The notes under the pieces are model-generated. The model had not been told where the DNA came from. It did no database searches and saw only the letters and a program-made list of their open reading frames with translations. A program made the translations under genes and the position numbers. A stretch of 8,687 nt of DNA from an uncultured Lachnospiraceae bacterium (GTDB lineage Bacteria; Bacillota; Clostridia; Lachnospirales; Lachnospiraceae): assembly GCA_949935685.1 (NCBI GenBank), contig CATLGN010000051.1:1-8687 (forward strand), given 5' to 3'. This document shows, one piece after another, positions 1 to 5,881 of this stretch; position 1 is the stretch's first letter; the number at the start of each line of letters is the position of its first letter.

Positions 1-28
1 CGCTAAAATGTCCCGCCCGACATGTCAT
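1..28. other. Possible partial CRISPR spacer at window edge
   Basis: These 28 bases lie just left of the first recognisable (decayed) repeat. The visible spacers are 33 to 35 bases long, so this could be the right part of another spacer, with the preceding repeat just outside the window. No repeat sequence is seen within it. It could equally be leader or unrelated flanking DNA. Confidence 0.3.
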
Positions 29-61
29 TTATCGCTGTGCGTGTAGGGAGTGGATTGTTTT
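29..61 (+). repeat. Decayed first CRISPR repeat
   Basis: It matches the intact repeat at 25 of 33 positions and sits at exactly the array period (35-base gap to the next repeat). The stem is broken by a G-G mismatch, and the handle has TTT where the others have AAA. It is probably not processed efficiently. Confidence 0.8.
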
Positions 62-297
62 GATATTAGTATCATTGTAACTACTTTGGTAGTCTGGTCT
101 CCCTCTGCGTGGAGGGAGTGGATTGAAATAGCTTTGACAAATGGTCAGAGGCCGGACAAGGTATGTCTCCCTCTGCGTGGAGGGAGTGGATTGAAATACT
201 CTTGGTTCTGACACAGACAAATATTCCCAAAGTCTCCCTCTGCGTGGAGGGAGTGGATTGAAATTCTACGAAATCACTTAATTGCCGCATGTATGCA

Positions 298-330
298 GTC
301 TCCCTCTGCGCGGCGTGAGCGGATTGAAAC
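298..330 (+). repeat. Degenerate terminal CRISPR repeat
   Basis: It differs from the intact repeat at five positions (repeat positions 14, 17, 19, 23 and 33). Two of these break stem pairs. A degenerate last repeat is typical of the leader-distal end, which supports left-to-right orientation of the array. Confidence 0.88.
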
Positions 331-366
331 GGTCATGAGGACAACAGAAAAGGAGCAGGTATTCCC

Positions 367-1110
367 ATGCGAATTATAATTTCCCCCGCAAAAAAAATGA
401 AACAAAGCGATGATCTGGCGGCAGATATGGAAATGCCTGCGCTGATCAGTGATGCAGAGAAAATTATGCAGTGGATGCAGCAGTTATCGTATTCGGAGGC
501 AAAAATACTCTGGAATTGCAATGACCGGATTGCCGAAGAAAACTTTAACCGACTGCGGATTATGAATTTGCGTGGGAGTCTTACACCTGCCATTGTTGCT
601 TTTGATGGGATTCAGTACCGGTATATGGCGCCGGCAGTCTTTGAAGATTCGATGCTGGCTTATGTGCAGGAGCACTTGCGGATTCTCTCGGGGTTTTACG
701 GCGTATTGCGGCCAATGGATGGTGTGACGCCGTATCGGCTGGAAATGCAGGCCAGGGCCCGGATAGGGGATGCGAAAGATCTCTTTGATTTCTGGGGCAG
801 CAGGATTTATGATACCGTGATGGATGACAGCCGTTTGATTATAAATCTTGCTTCCCGGGAATACAGCGTGTGTGTGGAACGCTATCTTCAGCCAGGCGAT
901 ACGCTTATCACTTGCATATTTGGTGAAATGTCAAACGGAAGGGTAAGGCAGAAGGGCACGCATGCGAAAATGGCGAGAGGGGAGATGGTGCGGTTTATGG
1001 CGGAAAACCGGATAGAGAGGCCGGAAGAAATGCGGCAGTTTCATCGTCTGGGATATGGATTTTGTGCGGGGCTGTCCACTGAGACATCGTATGTTTTTGT
1101 ACGTCAATAA
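367..1110 (+). CDS. yaaA: Peroxide stress protein YaaA (UPF0246/DUF328 family)
   Basis: This 247-residue protein has the length and order of motifs of the UPF0246 family. The N-terminus reads IISPAKKM, the core YGVLRPMD and PYRLEM lie around residues 111-127, there is an INLAS.EY segment, and HAKMARG lies at 199-205. E. coli YaaA is a cytoplasmic DNA-binding protein that lowers free iron and limits Fenton damage during peroxide stress; that role is known for the family and inferred here. The ATG start follows AAGGAG at about 350-355 with 11 bases spacing. The gene begins 36 bases after the last CRISPR repeat, leaving no room for a promoter between them, so transcription must start inside the array or upstream of it. 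It ends at a terminator-like hairpin at 1124-1157. Confidence 0.95.
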   Translation: MRIIISPAKKMKQSDDLAADMEMPALISDAEKIMQWMQQLSYSEAKILWNCNDRIAEENFNRLRIMNLRGSLTPAIVAFDGIQYRYMAPAVFEDSMLAYVQEHLRILSGFYGVLRPMDGVTPYRLEMQARARIGDAKDLFDFWGSRIYDTVMDDSRLIINLASREYSVCVERYLQPGDTLITCIFGEMSNGRVRQKGTHAKMARGEMVRFMAENRIERPEEMRQFHRLGYGFCAGLSTETSYVFVRQ

Positions 1111-1123
1111 TGGAAATGATTTC

Positions 1124-1157
1124 GGAACGCTGACGAGAGTTGTGCGTTCTTTTTTTT
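1124..1157 (+). terminator. Rho-independent terminator after yaaA
   Basis: GAACGC at 1125-1130 pairs with GCGTTC at 1144-1149 (G1124 can add a wobble pair with T1150) around a 13-base loop. It is followed directly by eight T residues. The stem is short but the T-run is strong. It separates yaaA from the next transcription unit. Confidence 0.65.
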
Positions 1158-1195
1158 AAATTTTTCTAAAACCTGATACAAAAGGGCGGGCAGTG

Positions 1196-1204
1196 TGATA
1201 TACT
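1196..1204 (+). promoter_or_regulatory. Extended -10 promoter candidate for the NYN-LOTUS gene
   Basis: TGATATACT is an extended -10 (TGN plus TATACT) located 25 bases before the ATG at 1230. No good -35 hexamer is seen at 17 bases spacing; CTGATA near 1173 is weak and too far. The extended -10 could compensate. Confidence 0.55.
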
Positions 1205-1229
1205 GTATGTCAGTATAAGGAGAATATGA

Positions 1230-2009
1230 ATGGACAATTTACAGAAAATAGTGCTTTTAATCGATGCGGATAATACCCGGCTGGTAAAGCTGGAGGCTGT
1301 GATACAGGAAATTTCCACCCACGGCCGGATTGTTGTAAAACGGGCGTACGGAAATTGGAAAAAGGATGCGCTGAAGCATTGGGAAAATGAACTGAAGCGC
1401 CTTGCGATCAAGGCGGAGCAGCAGTTTGACTATGTTTCCGGGAAAAATGCCACGGATATGGCTTTGGTAATCGATACGCTGGATTTATTGCACAGCAACC
1501 TTTATGATGCGTTTGCCATCGTAGCCAGTGACAGTGATTATACGCCGCTGGCGATCCGTTTGCATGAGTCGGGTGTTTATGTGATCGGCGTCGGAGAGAA
1601 GAAAACGCCGAAAGCGTTCCGCAATGCCTGTGATGAATTTGTTTTTTTGGAGAATCTGGAAAAGGGAGCGGGTGAGAAGCCCGCGGCTCCCAAAAATAAG
1701 GCAAAGGAGCCAAGTAAAGAGAAAGTGACGGTTCCCGAAGCGCCGGAAGAAAATGAAGATTCTATGGATGGCTTTGAGGAAATCCATAATCTTTTGAAGA
1801 TTGCGTCCGACAAATATCAGGATGACGACGGTTATGTGAATATCAGTTCGGCCGGAACTTTTATCAAAAGGGCAAAACCGGATTTCGATTCCCGTACCTA
1901 CGGTTTTCTGAAACTGCCACAGCTTCTGGAGGCGTTTCCCGATAAATATGAAATCAAACGTTATCCGGGAAAGGGCACGGTGACAATTATCGCGTATAAA
2001 TGCCTGTAG
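1230..2009 (+). CDS. NYN domain and OST-HTH/LOTUS domain protein
   Basis: The 259-residue protein has two parts. Residues 6-142 form an NYN (PIN-like, LabA/DUF88-type) nuclease fold: LLIDADN with D12 and D14, NATDMALVID with D76 and D82, ASDSDYTPL with D101 and D103, then VIGVGE. These acidic residues match the metal-binding sites of NYN ribonucleases. A charged, proline-rich linker (about 145-178) leads to a C-terminal LOTUS/OST-HTH module (about 181-255), a domain known to bind RNA, including G-rich RNA in other proteins. A cytoplasmic RNA-processing or RNA-decay role is inferred; the substrate is unknown. The ATG has AAGGAG 7 bases upstream; an out-of-frame ATG at 1226 is not the start. 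A small gene follows after 21 bases, suggesting co-transcription. Confidence 0.9.
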   Translation: MDNLQKIVLLIDADNTRLVKLEAVIQEISTHGRIVVKRAYGNWKKDALKHWENELKRLAIKAEQQFDYVSGKNATDMALVIDTLDLLHSNLYDAFAIVASDSDYTPLAIRLHESGVYVIGVGEKKTPKAFRNACDEFVFLENLEKGAGEKPAAPKNKAKEPSKEKVTVPEAPEENEDSMDGFEEIHNLLKIASDKYQDDDGYVNISSAGTFIKRAKPDFDSRTYGFLKLPQLLEAFPDKYEIKRYPGKGTVTIIAYKCL

Positions 2010-2030
2010 AGGCAGGAGGAGGTATCTATT

Positions 2031-2324
2031 ATGAAATGTTACAGAGTGGGGCTTCTCGCAGATGTGGAAGCGTATGAAGTGGGAAAGGGTATGGAAGACG
2101 GATTTGAACCGTATCACAATGTTGTCATGCATGGATGGATTATTGTGGATTCACTGGTAAAGGTGACAAGAGAAGATGGTGTGGTGGTATGTCCTTATAT
2201 CAAACACCGCAGAGGGCGGACATTTATCAATGAAGGGGATTATATCATTGTCGAGGAGGACGGCAGTAAACATGCCTGCGGCAGTGATAAAATATACAAA
2301 CGGTATCATAAGGTGGAGGAGTAG
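2031..2324 (+). CDS. Small hypothetical protein, co-transcribed with NYN-LOTUS gene
   Basis: This protein has 97 residues and no signal peptide or membrane segment, so it is probably cytoplasmic. I do not recognise the family. The C-terminal part (INEGDYIIVEEDG at 66-78, then KIYKRYHKV) resembles the GDW/GDY-I-V...F...Y pattern at the end of many small phage-type hypothetical proteins; this is a weak resemblance only. The start is convincing: AGGAGGAGG at 2014-2022, 8 bases before ATG. It lies 21 bases after the NYN-LOTUS stop with no terminator between them, so the two genes are likely one operon. It ends just before the strong hairpin at 2346-2378. Confidence 0.8.
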   Translation: MKCYRVGLLADVEAYEVGKGMEDGFEPYHNVVMHGWIIVDSLVKVTREDGVVVCPYIKHRRGRTFINEGDYIIVEEDGSKHACGSDKIYKRYHKVEE

Positions 2325-2345
2325 ACTTCTGCAGAAAGAAAGAAC

Positions 2346-2378
2346 AAAAGGATTCGCTATTGTACAGCGAATCCTTTT
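2346..2378. terminator. Bidirectional terminator between convergent genes
   Basis: There is a perfect 13-bp inverted repeat (AAAAGGATTCGCT at 2346-2358, AGCGAATCCTTTT at 2366-2378) with a 7-base loop. The stem starts with A-run and ends with T-run, so it can terminate in both directions. Its right arm and loop overlap the last codons and stop of the minus-strand ACT gene, whose stop codon is at 2357-2359. Confidence 0.88.
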
Positions 2379-2761
2379 GCTTTCAGATGATTTTCCACTT
2401 CAAAAATATCTTCCGTATGCAGGATAATTACGGGCATTCCGGTATCTCTGTTAAAGCACAGATACGTATAGTCCACGTTGATATTGCCGTCCAGAAGTTC
2501 CAGCAGCAGATGATTCAGACTGCCCACTTCATCCGCCATCTCCACGCCGATAATATGCGTTGATTTGCACAGATAGCCGCTTGCCTCCAATATTTGGATC
2601 GTCTTTTCCGTGTCGGAAACTATCATGCGCACGACGCCGTATTCGGTGCTGTCATTGGTGACAGAACCGAGTATATTAATATTTTCTTTCTGCAAAAGGG
2701 ATGTAATATCCTGAAAAGTCCCTTTTTTGTTCTCTGCATAAATGGATACCTGTTTTAACAT
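2357..2761 (-). CDS. Tandem ACT-domain amino-acid-sensing protein
   Basis: The 134-residue protein is made of two ACT domains and nothing else. Domain 1 (about 1-66) opens with QVSIYAENKKGTFQDI, containing the usual N-K-x-G ligand loop at 11-14; domain 2 (about 67-134) has the matching turn ADEVGSLNHLL at 76-86. ACT domains bind amino acids at domain or subunit interfaces, so this is a soluble sensor or regulatory subunit. No catalytic or DNA-binding part is present, and the ligand and partner are unknown. The ATG has AGAGGGG about 6 bases upstream. It is divergent from the AEC/AGCS transporter genes, which makes amino-acid-linked regulation of transport a reasonable inference but not shown. 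Confidence 0.87.
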   Translation of the reverse strand: MLKQVSIYAENKKGTFQDITSLLQKENINILGSVTNDSTEYGVVRMIVSDTEKTIQILEASGYLCKSTHIIGVEMADEVGSLNHLLLELLDGNINVDYTYLCFNRDTGMPVIILHTEDIFEVENHLKAKGFAVQ

Positions 2762-2781
2762 GTCGTTCCCCTCTCTGCGTA

Positions 2782-2810
2782 TTTATACTTTATCTATATT
2801 TATAACACAA
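2782..2810 (-). promoter_or_regulatory. Promoter candidate for the ACT gene
   Basis: On the minus strand TTGTGT (2810-2805) and TATAAA (2787-2782) are separated by 17 bases, with the ATG about 20 bases further on. The -35 is weak (3 of 6) and the -10 good (5 of 6). A palindrome CAAATTTG at 2808-2815 overlaps the -35. Confidence 0.5.
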
Positions 2811-2836
2811 ATTTGGTGATTGGTCATCTTTTTTCT

Positions 2837-2845
2837 GTTCTTGCA
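2837..2845. repeat. Left target-site duplication (9 bp)
   Basis: GTTCTTGCA here is identical in sequence and direction to 3248-3256, on the other side of the foldback element. Exact 9-bp direct repeats at both edges of an inverted-repeat element are the signature of transposase-mediated insertion. Confidence 0.82.
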
Positions 2846-3247
2846 GGCACGACAAACGCATGAATGAACAAATTATGAACATAGCATAAAGGATAGAAAC
2901 GCAAAAAGTCTTGACAAGACTTCTTTTCCGGCAGGTGCACAACGTTCCAGCCGTACACCTTGCGGAGGGCATTAGCAGTTCTTACCGCTGTGCGACAACC
3001 CGCAATTTTCGGACAGGGACGTCCGAAAAAGTCCGACCTGCGCCCGGATGGCTCATAGAGGACGGTTGCACGTCTGCCGGTATCCGCCGCCACAGCGGTT
3101 AGAACCGCTTATGCCTGTAGCCCGGTGTACGGCTGGAACGTTGTGCATCTGCCGGAATGATACTATACTGCATTGCAGACTTTTTCCGCCTCTATCCCGC
3201 TTAGTTTACGAAATGTTCATAGTTTGTTCATTCATGCGTTTGTCGTG
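2846..3247. mobile_element. MITE-like foldback element, about 402 bp, no transposase
   Basis: Nearly the whole element is one imperfect inverted repeat. Outer arms 2848-2882 and 3213-3247 match at 34 of 35 positions. Arms at about 2891-2911 and their partner at about 3178-3198 match at 18 of 21. Inner arms 2928-2959 and 3124-3155 match at 31 of 32. A further, weaker stretch (about 2960-2992 with 3091-3123) continues inward, including ACCGCTGTG/CACAGCGGT. The centre carries its own hairpin. A 9-bp direct repeat flanks it. The open frames inside on both strands are mirror images of each other because of the inverted repeat, have no ribosome site, and are not credible genes. It would need a transposase acting in trans. 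Which family moved it cannot be told from sequence alone; a structured RNA is the main alternative. Confidence 0.8.
3006..3029. other. Central hairpin within the foldback element
   Basis: TTTTCGGAC (3006-3014) and GTCCGAAAA (3021-3029) form a perfect 9-bp stem with a 6-base loop. A second GTCCGA at 3031-3036 could compete for the same left arm. The A-run/T-run ends give it a weak terminator look, but no T-run follows on the plus strand. Confidence 0.65.
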
Positions 3248-3256
3248 GTTCTTGCA
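3248..3256. repeat. Right target-site duplication (9 bp)
   Basis: This is the second copy of GTTCTTGCA. Joining left flank and right flank at one copy restores a continuous target whose local sequence CTGTTCTTGCAAACAG is itself a small inverted repeat (CTGTT/AACAG). The copy supplies five of the six bases of the -35 hexamer of the next promoter. Confidence 0.82.
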
Positions 3257-3280
3257 AACAGTCTGCCATTGGTGTATAAA
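3252..3280 (+). promoter_or_regulatory. Promoter candidate for the AEC-AGCS unit
   Basis: TTGCAA (3252-3257) and TATAAA (3275-3280) are 17 bases apart, about 60 bases before the preferred start codon. The -35 lies across the edge of the 9-bp duplication. A second, weaker set inside the foldback element (TTGTGC 3141-3146, 17 bases, TATACT 3164-3169) points the same way. Confidence 0.6.
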
Positions 3281-3339
3281 AGAGTGAGGCATTATCCGGG
3301 AGCGGTCCGGGTATGACAGGAAAAAATGTGAGGTATGAT

Positions 3340-4287
3340 ATGGACTTTTTTTATGTATTTGGCAAAATGGCGGAACTCTTTCTGATAATTATTATTGGAT
3401 ATGTCTGTTGTAAATGCGGCGCTTTCGGGAAAGAGGCGCGGCTGCATGTGACACGGCTTGTACTGCATGTGGCCATTCCCGGCGTGACGCTTGCCTCCGT
3501 GCTGACACAGGACGACCTGCCGGGGGCGGCGGAGATTCTGGGGCTGCTGGCGGTGGCATTTTCCAGTTATCTGATTCTGATCGGAGCGGCGTATATTGTG
3601 CCAAAACTTTTGCGGGTACAGGGCGCGGAAGTGGGAATCTACCGGTTTATGGTGGCTTTTGCGAATGTAGGGTTTATCGGGTATCCGGTAACACAGGCGA
3701 TATTTGGGGACCGGGCGGTTTTTTACACCTGTGTGTTCAATCTGCCGTTTAATTTTCTGGCTTTTTCCGTCGGCGTGATTTTTATTCAGAAAAGCGCGGC
3801 GGCAGGCAGTGCGCAGGAGGGGGCGGCAAAATCTGCCGTTACGTATAAGACATTTCTGACGCCCTGTCTGATTTCGTCGGTATTGGCGATTATACTGGCG
3901 CTGACCGGTTTGAAAGGACCGGCGTTCATAGGGGATACCTGCACCATATTGGGAAATATTACGACGCCGGCAGCGCTTCTGGTCATCGGTTCTTCCCTCG
4001 CGGAAATGCCGGTAAAGGAGATGTTCAGCAACGGCAAAGTATACGTTTTTGCCCTGTTTCGCCTGCTGATACTGCCCCTTGCCGTATATTTTATTTACCG
4101 GGGATTTGTGCGGGACCCCCTGCTTTTGGGAGAATGCGTCATTATTTCCGCGATGCCGGTTGCGACGAATGGAACGATGCTCTGTCTGCAGTATAAGGCT
4201 GACGAGAAACTGATGGCGCAGGGAACTTTTATCACGACGCTGGCTTCTCTTGTGACGATTCCAATGCTGGCCATGCTGTTCACATAA
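3340..4287 (+). CDS. AEC family transporter (auxin efflux carrier-like)
   Basis: This is an integral membrane protein of 315 residues, the usual size of bacterial Mem_trans (AEC) carriers, with about ten hydrophobic segments in two blocks around a hydrophilic loop (about 151-171). Recognisable family features are the first segment ending in a G-Y turn (GY at 20-21), FANVGFIGYP (107-116), the second-half helix NITTPAALLVIGSSLA (206-221), AMPVATNG (271-278) and FITTLASLVTIP (297-308). Known members export auxin in plants or malate and other organic acids in bacteria; the substrate here is not predictable. I chose the ATG at 3340, with GTGAGG 6 bases upstream and a start directly before the first membrane segment. 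An ATG at 3313 with a more distant GGGAG would add nine residues. No terminator separates it from the AGCS gene. Confidence 0.9.
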   Translation: MDFFYVFGKMAELFLIIIIGYVCCKCGAFGKEARLHVTRLVLHVAIPGVTLASVLTQDDLPGAAEILGLLAVAFSSYLILIGAAYIVPKLLRVQGAEVGIYRFMVAFANVGFIGYPVTQAIFGDRAVFYTCVFNLPFNFLAFSVGVIFIQKSAAAGSAQEGAAKSAVTYKTFLTPCLISSVLAIILALTGLKGPAFIGDTCTILGNITTPAALLVIGSSLAEMPVKEMFSNGKVYVFALFRLLILPLAVYFIYRGFVRDPLLLGECVIISAMPVATNGTMLCLQYKADEKLMAQGTFITTLASLVTIPMLAMLFT

Positions 4288-4351
4288 TATTGCAGGCATA
4301 AACCGGCGCTTCCCATAATATAGTTCCTGTAATAACAGTGACAGGACCGGA

Positions 4352-5782
4352 ATGATGTCAGAGATTTTGAAAAGAGCGGATGCATTGGTATGGGGGCCCG
4401 GAATGCTGGCCTTTCTGTTGGGGACCGGGCTGTTTTTGCTTATCCGCATGCGGTTTCTGCCGCTTCGCAATCTGCGCTATGCTTTGCGGTGCGTAAAGGG
4501 GAGCGGTGCAGGGAGCGGCCGCAGGGGGGAGATTTCCCCGGCTTCGTCGCTGGCCACGGAGCTGGCGGCTACGATTGGCACCGGCAATATTGTGGGCGTG
4601 GCGACAGCCATGGTACTGGGCGGACCGGGGGCGCTGCTGTGGATGATTTTGGCGGCTTTTGCGGGGCTTTCCACCAAATTTGCGGAGAGTATGCTCTCGG
4701 TAAAATACAGGGCAAAAGACGAGGCGGGACGTTTTGTGGGCGGCCCGATGTATACGCTGCGCCGGGCTTTTCCGTCTGCGCGTCTGGGAAATGCGCTGGG
4801 CAGTCTGTTTGCCATATTTGCCGTATTGGCTTCTTTTGGGATGGGCAATATGACACAGTCCAATTCCATTGCTTCTTCCTTTCGGGAGACATTTGGGATT
4901 TCGGAAGCGAAAACGGGACTTATCGTGACCATACTGGTTATTTTGACGATTCTTGGCGGTATCCGCTCGATTTCCAGGCTTTCATTGTATCTGGTGCCGG
5001 CGATGGCGCTGTTTTATATCGCGGGGGCGGCTGCGGTTATTTTTCTGCATCTGCCGCAGCTTCCGGGCGGAATTGTACAGATCGTGCAAATGGCATTCTC
5101 CGGGGAAGCGATGGCCGGCGGCGTGGGAGGCAGTCTTATGGCTTCGATGCAGGATGCCATGCGATGGGGCGTTTCGCGGGGCGTTTTTTCCAATGAGGCA
5201 GGACTGGGAGCGGGCGGCATCACGGCGGCTGCCGCAGATACAGACAGTCCGGTGCGGCAGGGATATATCAGTATGACCGGTGTTTTTTTTGATACGATTG
5301 TGATCTGTTCTCTGACGGGTCTTGCGCTGGCAGCCTCCGGCGCACTGGGAATGCGGGATGAAAAGGGGGAACTGCTGACCGGCGCGGCGCTCACGATTGC
5401 CGCATTTTCGACCGTATTCGGAAAACTGGGCGGTTGTTTTGTCAGCGTAGCCATTGCTTTTTTTGCTTTCGCCACGATTATTGCCTGGGAGTATCAGGGA
5501 GAGTGCGCCTTCGGATTTCTTGTAAAAAAGAAGGGGTACTGCCTCTGCTACCGTTTTCTCTATGGTCTGCTGACTTTTGCGGGCGCAGTCTGTACGCTGG
5601 AAGCGGTATGGGACTTTTCGGATATTATGAACGGCCTGATGGCGCTGCCCAATCTCTTGTGTGTGCTTGCATTGTCCGGCACGGTATGCCGGGAAATGAA
5701 CCGCTATGAAAATGAGAAGAAAAAGCGGCAGGGGTTGTGCAAAATGGATAAAAGAAAATGCATATTTGATAAAGAGTCATAA
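4352..5782 (+). CDS. AGCS family sodium:alanine/glycine symporter
   Basis: The 476-residue polytopic membrane protein carries the hallmark AGCS motifs in order: ATIGTGNIVGVATA (73-86), GGPGALLWM (90-98), KFAE (109-112), GGPMYTL (130-136), GMGNMTQSNSI (163-173), and RWGVSRGVFSNEAGLG (271-286). It is expected to import alanine, glycine or a similar small amino acid with sodium. The length is normal for the family, and the last 25 or so residues are a highly charged cytoplasmic tail. Two ATG codons (4352, 4355) are adjacent; CAGGA at 4342-4346 gives 5 or 8 bases spacing, so the second is equally likely. It follows the AEC gene by 64 bases containing only a small CCTGT/ACAGG hairpin, so the two are probably co-transcribed. 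No clear terminator is seen after it. Confidence 0.93.
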   Translation: MMSEILKRADALVWGPGMLAFLLGTGLFLLIRMRFLPLRNLRYALRCVKGSGAGSGRRGEISPASSLATELAATIGTGNIVGVATAMVLGGPGALLWMILAAFAGLSTKFAESMLSVKYRAKDEAGRFVGGPMYTLRRAFPSARLGNALGSLFAIFAVLASFGMGNMTQSNSIASSFRETFGISEAKTGLIVTILVILTILGGIRSISRLSLYLVPAMALFYIAGAAAVIFLHLPQLPGGIVQIVQMAFSGEAMAGGVGGSLMASMQDAMRWGVSRGVFSNEAGLGAGGITAAAADTDSPVRQGYISMTGVFFDTIVICSLTGLALAASGALGMRDEKGELLTGAALTIAAFSTVFGKLGGCFVSVAIAFFAFATIIAWEYQGECAFGFLVKKKGYCLCYRFLYGLLTFAGAVCTLEAVWDFSDIMNGLMALPNLLCVLALSGTVCREMNRYENEKKKRQGLCKMDKRKCIFDKES

Positions 5783-5810
5783 AAAATGACCAGCAAATAC
5801 CGCCTTTCCA

Positions 5811-5838
5811 TTGACTTTACCCGGGAAAAGTGTATAAT
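5811..5838 (+). promoter_or_regulatory. Sigma-A-type promoter for the chemoreceptor gene
   Basis: TTGACT (5811-5816) and a perfect TATAAT (5833-5838) are 16 bases apart, 43 bases before the start codon. It is a vegetative-type promoter; no flagellar sigma-28 pattern is seen. Confidence 0.8.
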
Positions 5839-5881
5839 GAATAATGTCGAAACGTGAGAAAGTTGGAAGGTGGGATGAAAT

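Larger units (their letters stand above)
29..330 (+). CRISPR. CRISPR array, type I-C-like repeats (5 repeats, 4 spacers)
   Basis: Repeats of 33 bases lie at 29-61 (decayed), 97-129, 165-197, 232-264 and 298-330 (decayed). The three middle copies are identical. Spacers are 62-96, 130-164, 198-231 and 265-297 (35, 35, 34 and 33 bases), all unrelated to each other. Each intact repeat contains a perfect 7-bp stem, CTCCCTC/GAGGGAG with a 6-base loop, and ends TGGATTGAAAT. Cleavage at the stem base would leave an 11-base 5' handle, as known for Cas5 of subtype I-C. This orientation puts the leader side on the left and the distal end at 330. No cas gene and no clear leader are in the window, so the array is either the tail of a longer one or a short satellite. 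The subtype is inferred from repeat sequence only. Confidence 0.93.

Noticed and set aside
29..290. Open frames across the CRISPR array
   Set aside because: They translate the repeats (the same peptide recurs every 66-68 bases) and are not genes.
1485..2132. Minus-strand open frame of 215 codons
   Set aside because: It lies opposite the NYN-LOTUS gene, which has convincing motifs and a ribosome site; the antisense product has no recognisable family.
2911..2916. Perfect TTGACA -35 hexamer in the left half of the foldback element
   Set aside because: No -10-like sequence is found 16-18 bases downstream.
2846..3247. Group II intron, OMEGA-type RNA or invertible promoter as explanations of the foldback region
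   Set aside because: No intron domain V-like sequence, reverse transcriptase, nuclease or recombinase is present, and the flanking 9-bp direct repeat is better explained by insertion.
2790..3287. Several open frames of 60-89 codons on both strands inside the foldback element
   Set aside because: Minus-strand and plus-strand frames encode near-copies of the same peptide only because the DNA is an inverted repeat; they lack ribosome sites and any known domain.
3292..4470. Long minus-strand open frame of 392 codons
   Set aside because: It is antisense to the clear AEC carrier gene, has a composition dominated by R, H, Q and K with no domain, and no ribosome site was found.
5776..5800. Hairpin GTCAT/ATGAC after the AGCS gene as a terminator
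   Set aside because: It has only five base pairs and no following T-run.
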